DNA of 64,000 nucleotides from Haematococcus lacustris (lineage: Eukaryota; Chlorophyta; Chlorophyceae; Chlamydomonadales; Haematococcaceae), in the NCBI GenBank assembly GCA_030144725.1, contig JASKMD010000031.1, positions 10,773,097 to 10,837,096 on the forward strand, given 5' to 3'. The notes beneath the pieces were generated by a model, which saw only the letters and a program-made list of their open reading frames with translations, was not told the DNA's origin and did not search any database. Shown piece after piece: positions 56,312-64,000 of this stretch. Position numbers and translations under genes: made by a program. Position 1 is the first letter of the stretch. Each line of letters begins with the position of its first letter.

Positions 56312-57332
56312 CAAGCGGCTCGGGCAGCAGAATAAAGGGTTTGTTATGTGCTTCGAAGACTCAAGCTATACGCCTGGCGTTCTTGCAGCACACGATGGCA
56401 GCACACGATGGCATTGCAGCTGCGGCAAAGTACAAATCCCATAGCCAACTTTATAACTGCCTCCAGGTGGTTAGAATACGACCAGGCCAGCTCGGCACTG
56501 GCACTTGTTGGTGCGCTGAGATCCCTGCATAAACATTCAATCATCCAGCTTCAAAGCTGCTTAAAAGGTCGGGGATACAGTCTCACTGGTGCTCGTTGCT
56601 GAGCAGCACTGCTTCTACTCATAGAGCATTCTACTCATAGACAGGTCACGTTGTAATGCAATGTTGTAATGGTGATGCCGCAAATGTGCGTGGTCCCATC
56701 GCCCGCAACGGCAGCCATACTTGGCAGGTTTTAGCAGCCAACCAGGCTGCCTCGAAACTAGATGATGTAGATTAAATAATGATGACACGACAGCCGCGCG
56801 CGCCAATACACACCTCGTCTCGTTTGTGAGCCGGCGCACCTGAAAATTCCCAGCAAAGGAGCACAGCTCGTAGTGCCGATGAGATACTTGTGGTACCAAT
56901 TGACTCACGCATAGATGGCGTCAATGGTGTACACTCCCGATGATGGTGTACCCGGCACACATCGCTGCGCTGCTGCACACACGAAATGTCCGGCACACAT
57001 CGCTGTGCGAGCGCAGGTCACCTCAACGGGGGTATGACAAGCACATGGCCGTGCAAGAGGCCGGTTGCCGACAATGTAGGCGAGACGTCATGGAGACGTC
57101 ATGGTACATCATGGTTTGACACACGGGCACCTCCCGCCACCCTCCCGGTCCATGTTGACACCCGGTCCATGTCGACACAATAACTCACCAAACACAGAAA
57201 TGGATACAGGGCTTTTCTCTTTCGTTTCGCAGGTACATTGTTGTGTTTGCATAGTAAACTTGCATAAAGATTTATAAGGCACCAGCTCAAGCTCAAGGCA
57301 AAGTATTACGTCACCTCACTGGGGGTAGTGTT
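56312..57332. other. No firm gene; possible 5' exons of the minus gene
   Basis: Between the four-exon gene and Fanzor copy C. One candidate exon on the minus strand is mentioned with that gene. Short repeated strings (GTCCGGCACACATCGCTG at about 56988 and a variant near 56950; CCCGGTCCATGT at 57145-57175) occur. Confidence 0.35.
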
Positions 57333-57446
57333 TGGCGCCTCCCACCTACACTATTGCCTGACCCCTCTGACAGGGCTGCCAGCCTGGAGTTGGCACGACA
57401 AACACATGCATAATGTGAACCGGTAACAGCTCAATGGGGGCACACG
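57333..57446 (-). ncRNA. Conserved Fanzor 3' block, copy C
   Basis: Read on the minus strand directly after the coding end of copy C. It keeps GAGCTGT, CACATTATGCATGTG, GTGCCAACTC and GGGTCAGGCAATA with TGTAGGTGGGAGGCG in the same order as the blocks after copies B and D, though clearly diverged. The hairpin seen in B and D is not found beyond it. Conservation of this non-coding block in a divergent copy is the main support for a functional RNA or end sequence. Confidence 0.35.
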
Positions 57447-57449
57447 TCA

Positions 57450-57715
57450 TTGTGCCACAGGCTGCTGCTTCTGGGCCTTGGGTGGACAGTATAGCAGCCG
57501 CTTGTAGCCCAGGCCTGGGTACTCCATGCCCTCAGCTGGCAGCTCAGGCAGGTCCAGCCACCAGCACAGTTGCAGCGGGCGCCACCTGCTCTACCCAATG
57601 CGCTGCATGGTCACTGCACTGTAGTCCAGGTCCACCCACCTGGCTGGCCGTAGTGAAGTGCTGGTTCAGGTGTGGCAGGCTTGTCCTTGCCTTTGCCACA
57701 CGCTCAGCTGAGACA
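57450..57715 (-). pseudogene. Fanzor C-terminal fragment, copy C (inverted)
   Basis: On the minus strand: WVDLDYSAVTMQRIG, a stop, SRWRPLQLCWW, then EGMEYPGLGYKRLLYCPPKA. This is the RuvC-III region and tail of the family, with the RD-x-N motif changed to LDYSAV. It is placed head-to-head with copy D, their truncated 5' ends meeting near 57715. Confidence 0.7.
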
Positions 57716-59510
57716 AGACAGGCAGTTGAAGCTGGACCACCGTGTCACCAAGCTGTTCTCAACAGTACTTGACGTGGGGTTGGTCCCCGGACCCTGACCT
57801 GCCACCCCCCTTCACCCTCACCCCCAAGGCCAGGGTGGGGGTGCACTTCATCAAGGTGGACAGCAGGGTACTGCATGGGGTGTGCAAGCAGCTGGGCATA
57901 ACCAAGGAAACCAGGGCAGCATTCACCTCAGAGCCAGCACTGAGCCATCACTGGGCCAGGTGGTTCAACAAGGAGTTTGCATTTGAGAGGACGGTGGACA
58001 CTGACGGTGTCAGCGTGTGCGTGCACTACACGCGCCCCCTTCCCCCTCCTCCAGCCCCACCCCCGGCTGCCAGCAGCAGCAGCCCAAGTGGAGCAGCAGC
58101 AGCGGCCCATGCAGTGGGACTCCCCCACATAGGCAAGGGCATAGCTGAGGCGCGTGAGTACGTGTTTGACCCAGACACCCAGATTGGGGTGGGCATCGAC
58201 CCCGGCGTCACCCAGGCAGTCAGCGCAGCCTCTGGGGTGTGGGATCCACAGTCAGGCTAGCTGATGGCAGACCAGCTGCGCCGGTGGATGCTGACCAAGG
58301 GCCAGGTGAAGCATGCCAGCGGCCTGAACAATGCCCGCCGTGACACTGAGCGGTGGCTAGCACCGATCATGCCCCACCTCCAGCACCTGGCAGCAGCAAG
58401 CTCAGCCGGCACCTCCCTGGAGGCAAACCTGAAGCACATCACCGTCACCCAGGCCACCTGGGATGCGGTGTGGGAGGTGTACCTGGACCCCAAGTGGGTA
58501 CGGCAGCGGCTGAGGCTGTACCGAGCCCAGGACCGGGCGCTGGAGCAGTTCTTCAAGACGGTGAGGGTGGGTGGGTGGGTAGGTGGGAGGGAGGGAGGGT
58601 AAGGGACTGAGAGGTGGTGGGTTGAGCATGAAGTGAAAGAATAGTTAATTGTGCCATGCCTAACCGTGTGCCACCATGTCAGCCACCATGTGTGTGCCTT
58701 GTGTGCATGGCTGCAGTTGAAGGAGGAGGTGGCTGAGGTGTCCATGCAGCGCCATGGGCATGCCAAGCAGCTGGTGGTGTTCTTTGGCGCAGCTAGCATT
58801 GGCACTGGGGGTGGGTGGGGTGCTGATGCGGTGCTGCGTGCCTGCTGCAAGGTGATGTGCAGGCCCAGGGGCTCAGACCAGCGGCGGGGCAGGGTGGTGC
58901 TTGTGGATGAGCACCGCACCACCCGGGTCAGCTCAGCAGTGAATGGCCAGCAGCCCTGTGAGGAGGAGCTGAACAAAGTCAGTGCCACAAGGCCTGCAGG
59001 CTGGAAGCCCCCAGCAGGGCAGATGGACCTGCGCCTGGTGCGCCCAGCCTGGAGCCAGCAGCGTGACCAGCCAGTGCGGGGCCTGATGTGGTGCCCTTTG
59101 GTGGCCCCCCGTAAGCCCCCACAGGCCCCACGCAGCAGCCAGACAGCCACACCGGCAGCAGCCTCAGAGCCAGGGCCCAGCACTCCCCCTCCAGCCAAGC
59201 GCAGCAAGCGCACCGAGGCTGACCAGGCAGCTGAGCCCACCACCGGCAAAGGCAAGGGCAAGGCTGCCAAAGCCAAGCCAGCACCATAGCCAGGCAGATG
59301 GCTGGACAGGGACTGCAATGCAGCGCTGAACATGCAGCGCATTGGGGAGAGCAGGTGGCGGCCGCTGGAGCTCTGCTGCTGGCCAGAGCAGGGAGCTGTG
59401 CCAGCCAAGGGCAAGGAGTACCCTGGCCTGGGCTACAAGCGAGTGCGAGACAAGCCACCAAAGGCCCAGCGCAGCAGCAGCAGCAGCCTGCTGAGGCACA
59501 GTAGTGTGTG
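57716..59510 (+). pseudogene. Fanzor (TnpB-like RNA-guided nuclease) RuvC half, copy D, near complete
   Basis: Best copy of the family. Order: KLDHRVTKLFSTVLDVG (frameshift at about 57773), FTLTPKARVGVHFIKVDSR, WARWFNKEFAFERTVDTDG, a Pro/Ser linker, RuvC-I VGIDPGVTQAVSAASGVW (Asp codon 58198-58200), TAG at 58258 where copy A has Gln, LTKGQVKHASGLNNARRDTE, WDAVWEVYLDPKWVRQRL, an intron (58561-58716), LVVFFGAASIGTG (RuvC-II position without Glu), VVLVDEHRTTRV (Glu codon 58909-58911, about 42 residues on), MWCPL, a Ser/Pro/Lys-rich insert with PPAKRSKRTEAD (likely nuclear signal), TAG at 59287, then RuvC-III WLDRDCNAALNMQRIGESRW (Asp codon 59311-59313) and LGYKRVRDKPPKAQ. The displaced Glu after RuvC-II is a known Fanzor trait. 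The zinc-ribbon cysteines are lost. The N-terminal lobe is absent. Not functional as it stands. Confidence 0.8.
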
Positions 59511-59770
59511 CCCCCCCCTTCTTGAGCTGTCATCAGCTTACATTAGTGCATGTTTTGTCATGCCAACTCTACACGATAGCCCTAACGGGTCAGGCAATAA
59601 TGTAGGTGGTAGGCGAGCATGTGCCATGTGCACTGGGTTTACTCCACACAGCCCAATAACACCATTTGAGTCGGGCCACTATTGCCCACTAGTATATTTC
59701 CGCTAGTGGCTGCTAGTGGCCACTACTGGTCTGGCTCAAATGGAGGCCCTAGGGAGGGACATGGGGGCTG
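59511..59770 (+). ncRNA. Candidate Fanzor guide-RNA scaffold / element right end, copy D
   Basis: Nearly identical to 48260-48530 after copy B, including the hairpin (arms 59662-59692 and 59713-59743). Differences are scattered single bases; one in the right arm (C to T at about 59731) changes a base opposite G and still allows pairing as G-T. Homology to copy B ends near 59770. Confidence 0.4.
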
Positions 59771-61178
59771 GATTGGAACATGAGCGAGGAACAATGGCGC
59801 ATTGGGATAGTGTGCAGTACCCCTGGGAACATGCAGCTGGAAAGGCATTAAGACGTCAGGCAAGGAGTACCGGTGGAGCAATGATGGCTGCATCCACACA
59901 AGTGCCGCCCTACGAACGCCCTGCCGCCCGCCGACGTACATGCATGCTAATGGCCCAATCCGGGGGCCTGGTGAAGGTGTGGATGTGTGCCGCCAGTCTT
60001 TGCAGCAGCAGGCAGCACCATGTAGACCATGTTAGCAGCAGCAATACAATCGCCTCTGTCAGCAATAGCAGCGAGACCGTGATATTACCGGTGGGAGGCC
60101 AATGTGGTGTCAGCTGCTTGCCCACCTTGAGCACATATCATTAGGGTAGGCCAGGTTCAACCTTTGCCTGCTACTCTCCTACTGCTGCTGCTGCTCGTCA
60201 TGTAGGGCTACTATGCCTGCGCCCAGCGTCCCCCCTGCCCAGACTGCATTCCCAACCAGGGGCCTGAGCGGGGGCCCGGGTCAGGAGCAGGGCCAGGGTG
60301 AAGGTCAGGAGTTCTTTTGGTCTAGCTCCTGCACTGCACCTCCAGCCTAGCCTCCCTACCACAACGTGGTTTTGGCTCAGGCCTGGCCAGCAGCGCTGCT
60401 GGGGCGGAGCAGCTTGGGGCTGCTGGAGGCGAGCCACTGCAGACCCTGTCCAGTGTGTCTCCCTGAGGTCGGCTCATCTCTACTTGCTGTGCAGCTTACG
60501 GGACATGGGTGACATCACTGCTGCGCTCAACAGACGCCAGGCCATGGCCGGCCAGCAGGAATAGCTGAAGCAACAGCTAACAGCTGACAGGGCCAAACTA
60601 AGTCTTGAAGCATCAAGCTTATAGTTGTGAATGGGAGAGCAGCGGCTGGAATGCTACGTGTCGCCAGGGTTGGCGTTTGCAGCTGCCAAGGGTGCCCCGT
60701 GGATGCGCTTTTCATAGTGCAGGGAGATCAACCACAGGCCAACACACTGCACCTGAGATGTACAGCACGAGAAAGAGTGTTGTTCCTATTTGATGAACCA
60801 TTGGTACATAAGGTGGTGAGGGGAAGCAGGGTAAGGGAGTTGACCCGGTGCTGCGCGACGCACGAGTGACGCCCCAACTCCGCGAGCAGCTTTGTAGCAT
60901 AACGATGCTTGCCTGCAGACCCAACACGGTCGCACACCTGTCTGCATGTTGTCACTTGTTGATCCGAAGAACACGGAACAACATGCGCACATTGGTGTTG
61001 TAAGTGCACCTTATGCGCATTGACATCAAATGGAAGGGCACGACCGTTTTGCAAGTATGACCCTCACACCGAACACTGTACATTCCGGACACCAAACACT
61101 TGTAGAATTGCCTGGTTAGCCACACGTGACAACTCGACGAAGCAAATCGACGACCGCAGACTATAGGAAGGTGTCAAC
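59771..61178. other. Intergenic, no gene recognised
   Basis: No spliced open frame or known family was seen on either strand. It includes the presumed promoter of the Pro-rich glycoprotein gene; no clear core-promoter motif. Confidence 0.45.
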
Positions 61179-62280
61179 ATGCAAGCTATTAGGAGCATCC
61201 TGGGCGTCGGTCTCCTGCTGGTGGCAGCAGCCTCAACAGGTGCGAAAGCGGTGCAACACGCCGGAGCTATCAGCGACGTCGCTTGCCGAGCAGCTTCCCC
61301 GCGGGCACTTGACCGCTTGTCGAAGGAACTTGCGTCCTACTTGCACTCACCCACAAGCACGTCTTTTGACCGCAGGGGCCCAAATGACAGAGGTACCCCT
61401 TCCTCCACCACCGCCCCCGCCTCCCTTTCCCGCCATTGAGCCGCCCCCGCCCCCGCCCCCGCCCTCGACGCTCCTTGCTCCAATGTACCCTCCCGTGTAC
61501 GCGGGGACTTACCCTGCGGGCTATCCTTCCACCCCAGCTTACCCACCCTCATATCCTCCACCCCTTGCTCCAGTCATTGGCTCGAAGCCCACTGCCTCTC
61601 CTTCAGATCAGCCCCCCCCCGTGGCATCCACCCCCTCCCAAACCTCGCCCTCAGCAGCTCCTCCCCCACCCGCCCCAGTAGTAGCCGACAACCAGGCTGC
61701 TGCCCAGCTGGTCTTTGTCCTCAGCCCTGCAGTGTTTGCCGCACTGTGCAGCAATGCCACAGCCCGTGGTGCCTTTGCCGATGACAGTGCTGCCGCCATG
61801 GCTGCCCAGCTGGTGAGGAGCTCTGGGTCAGCTGTCAGCGTGGTGGGCTCAGTGCCAGCTTCCACCTGTGGTCGCCGTGCCCGCGCCCTGCTGCAAGCCG
61901 GCACCACCATGCCTGTCAACTACCTCATCACCTTCCCCTCGGGCACCAACGCCGCCGCTCAAGCCAGCCAGGTGCAGAGCCTGGTGACCCGCATTAACAC
62001 AGAGGGCGTGGCAGCGCTGGGCGTCACCAGCCTGGGACCCGTGGCAACCTCGGAGATGACGGTGACAGGAGTCGTGGTGCCCGTCGTCTCTACTGGTGCC
62101 ACGGTGCCCAACCCTGCGGACCCCTTGGAGTCTGAGTCCGGAGTGCCACGAGCTACTCAACTGGGAGTCGGGATAGGGCTGGGGCTGGGTGGCGGCCTCA
62201 TCGCAGCGGGCTGTGTGGCTGCGGCCTTAGCGCTGCGCCGCCGCAAGTACCAGGCGCCGATGGTCGAGATATTGAGCTGA
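61179..62280 (+). CDS. Secreted Pro-rich single-pass membrane glycoprotein
   Basis: Two exons, 61179-61239 and 61376-62280 (donor GTGCGA, acceptor CCGCAG), joined in frame; stop TGA at 62278. The Met at 61179 starts MQAIRSILGVGLLLVAAAST, a signal peptide. A Pro-rich segment follows ([20 protein letters not shown], then Tyr-Pro motifs such as YPSTPAYPPSYPPP), typical of hydroxyproline-rich wall glycoproteins. Next is a folded region of about 150 residues: LVFVLSPAVFAALCSNATAR, then CGRRARALLQAG, and a segment resembling SEA-like or ALLQ-motif domains common in chlorophyte surface proteins. Near the C-terminus GVGIGLGLGGGLIAAGCVAA forms a membrane helix, with a short basic tail, LRRRKYQAPMVEILS, inside the cell. 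It is likely a cell-wall or plasma-membrane anchored protein. A single long frame from 61126 lacks a signal peptide and is less likely. Confidence 0.75.
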
Positions 62281-62838
62281 GTTTCTAATTTAGAATCTAA
62301 GTAACACAGGTTTGTAGTAGCCACGTAGCCAACACCTTCATGATCGGTTCAATGAATCAAAGAAAACATGCATCAGCAAGCATTCTTGCGTCTTTGTAGA
62401 GGATATGTCACATTCGTCAACAGGCGCACACCTTGCTGCATGTGTCGTAGTGCGAGGATGTGTCTGATCCATTGATTGCTTGGTTCAACACTGTAGGGTA
62501 CGGGGCATGCTGTGTGGTGAATCTGTAGTGACTAATGTGCTGCTTGAACATTCAGATCAGTCCGGATGACGTGTGAGTCACACGGTTTGACGTGACATGT
62601 TACATTGTTATGTTATGTTTCCCGTGTACGTACATCAGGGCTGTGCAGACGACAAGACGAGACCGTAGACGAACAGACGAAAGACGGATGTCTTTTCGTC
62701 TGCAGACGACAACCGAATAGGGACCGTCCCATCTACGTAGATCTACGTAGATCTAGATGCTAGATTTAGATGGTCTAGCAGCATAGTGGTTATCTAGCAA
62801 AGAGGAGTGCTAGATGGACGATAGACGTCATCCCGCCC
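62281..62838. other. 3' flank; no gene seen
   Basis: Probable 3' UTR of the glycoprotein gene, then AGACGAC-rich sequence (62645-62710) and a palindrome, CTACGTAGATCTACGTAG (62733-62750), just before the gap. Confidence 0.5.
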
Positions 62839-63338
62839 NNNNNNNNNNNNNNNNNNNNNNNNNNNNNNNNNNNNNNNNNNNNNNNNNNNNNNNNNNNNNN
62901 NNNNNNNNNNNNNNNNNNNNNNNNNNNNNNNNNNNNNNNNNNNNNNNNNNNNNNNNNNNNNNNNNNNNNNNNNNNNNNNNNNNNNNNNNNNNNNNNNNNN
63001 NNNNNNNNNNNNNNNNNNNNNNNNNNNNNNNNNNNNNNNNNNNNNNNNNNNNNNNNNNNNNNNNNNNNNNNNNNNNNNNNNNNNNNNNNNNNNNNNNNNN
63101 NNNNNNNNNNNNNNNNNNNNNNNNNNNNNNNNNNNNNNNNNNNNNNNNNNNNNNNNNNNNNNNNNNNNNNNNNNNNNNNNNNNNNNNNNNNNNNNNNNNN
63201 NNNNNNNNNNNNNNNNNNNNNNNNNNNNNNNNNNNNNNNNNNNNNNNNNNNNNNNNNNNNNNNNNNNNNNNNNNNNNNNNNNNNNNNNNNNNNNNNNNNN
63301 NNNNNNNNNNNNNNNNNNNNNNNNNNNNNNNNNNNNNN
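62839..63338. other. Assembly gap (500 N)
   Basis: Exactly 500 N, a placeholder gap of unknown real size. Confidence 1.
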
Positions 63339-63603
63339 TGACGGGCATTTACCACTGGCTGCCATCGCTTGGCGCCTGGTGTGGTCTTGAGAATGATGGT
63401 GACATCAGTCTCGCCCTTGGCTTCGAAGACCACGCCTGCAAGGTAGCATAGGTCTGTAAGGTCTGGCCACGTAGCTGACATGCAGTGTTCAGCAGATATC
63501 TCATACAGCCTCGCGAATCGCGCATTTCGTAGGTACTGCCAGCGAGCCATGCGCACTCAAAGGGTGGTACGACCAGCGTCCCATCGTGAGCCACCCTGAT
63601 CAT
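63339..63603 (-). CDS. Partial minus-strand gene, unidentified
   Basis: Minus strand from Met at 63603: MIRVAHDGTLVVPPFECAWL. After a likely splice (acceptor near 63437) the segment VVFEAKGETDVTIILKTTPG followed by KRWQPVVNAR runs into the gap. The phrase FEAKGETDVTIIL loosely recalls the farnesoic-acid O-methyltransferase/DM9-like beta-sandwich fold (F-x-A-x-x-x-x-D-V-x-I-x-L), but the piece is too short to assign. The rest of the gene would lie in and beyond the gap. Confidence 0.35.
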
Positions 63604-63770
63604 GTGCCTTCCTTGTTCCGTTTCGCCAGACCCCGAACACGGGATATACTAACGGCCAACCGGCGAACCGACAGCTGTGGATAGTATCCATTAGCTACTT
63701 TTCATTTCGGACAGCAACACCCTTGAGCCAGTAGCAACACATATTCACGGGTAGCATGGCAAAGAAACAG

Positions 63771-64000
63771 GCGGGGCGGGGCGGGGCGGGGCGGGGCGGG
63801 GCGGGGCGGGGCGGGGCGGGGCGGGGCGGGGCGGGGCGGGGCGGGGCGGGGCGGGGCGGGGCGGGGCGGGGCGGGGCGGGGCGGGGCGGGGCGGGGCGGG
63901 GCGGGGCGGGGCGGGGCGGGGCGGGGCGGGGCGGGGCGGGGCGGGGCGGGGCGGGGCGGGGCGGGGCGGGGCGGGGCGGGGCGGGGCGGGGCGGGGCGGG
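63771..64000. repeat. (GGGGC)n pentanucleotide array running off the window
   Basis: At least 46 uninterrupted units. Same unit as the intronic CCCCG array at 53768-53980 in the opposite orientation. No end is visible. Confidence 0.97.

Noticed and set aside
58257..59414. 385-residue minus-strand open frame and other minus frames over Fanzor copies
   Set aside because: These are antisense shadows; the plus strand carries the conserved RuvC motifs.
57716..59510. Reassigned TAG codon (Gln) making copy D intact
   Set aside because: TAG is a genuine stop in the nucleosidase gene and in copy B, and copy D also has a frameshift near 57773.
61126..62280. Unspliced 384-residue ORF starting at 61126
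   Set aside because: It lacks a signal peptide, while the spliced form from 61179 starts with a clear one and joins in frame through consensus splice sites.

Overview
The window looks like nuclear DNA of a green alga, most probably a volvocalean/chlamydomonadalean chlorophyte. The grounds are GC-rich sequence, genes cut into many short exons by GT-AG introns, proteins rich in Ala, Pro and Gln, an RWP-RK regulator, a Pro-rich secreted wall-type glycoprotein, a plant-type granulin papain protease, and TGTAA motifs downstream of several genes. Species cannot be fixed from the sequence alone. Two 500-base runs of N are assembly gaps.

Layout. 1-2.8 kb: 3' end of a phosphorylase-superfamily (MTA/SAH nucleosidase-like) gene, plus strand. 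3.0-6.6 kb: a block of nested tandem repeats (two arrays of a near-palindromic CATCTGCACAGATG motif around several micro- and minisatellites), then a CCTAG-rich short repeat. 7.2-11.1 kb: a TA-flanked fold-back DNA transposon whose degraded gene combines hAT-type and pogo-like segments. 12.3-14.6 kb: RWP-RK transcription factor, minus. 18.2-19.7 kb: an intact two-exon gene, minus, whose protein resembles the N-terminal half of a Fanzor nuclease. 20.4-22.2 kb: a broken Fanzor RuvC-half relic, plus. 24.8-32.6 kb: a long minus-strand gene of unknown function with a Cys-rich C-terminus, carrying a more than 2.3-kb (GAGGT)n array, an assembly gap and a (CAGG)n array in its introns. 36.3-43.1 kb: a complete 14-exon RD21-like papain protease with granulin domain, minus, divergent from a two-exon low-complexity 1071-residue protein (43.9-47.5 kb, plus). 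48.0-48.5 kb: a 5'-truncated Fanzor copy. 52.1-56.3 kb: a four-exon gene of unknown function, minus. 57.3-59.8 kb: two head-to-head Fanzor copies, one nearly complete for the RuvC half. 61.2-62.3 kb: secreted Pro-rich single-pass membrane glycoprotein. 63.3-63.6 kb: an exon of an unidentified minus gene. The window ends inside a (GGGGC)n array.

The most interesting system is the Fanzor family (eukaryotic TnpB-like RNA-guided nucleases): four copies, three of which share a conserved block just downstream of the coding end, two of them continuing into a 31-bp-arm hairpin. That is where a guide-RNA scaffold and element right end would be expected. All four copies seen here look inactive: two in-frame TAGs, frameshifts, truncations, and lost zinc-ribbon cysteines where that part survives. 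The neighbouring intact 455-residue gene may be the missing N-terminal half, which raises the question of a split system. The host genes around them show no evident shared pathway.
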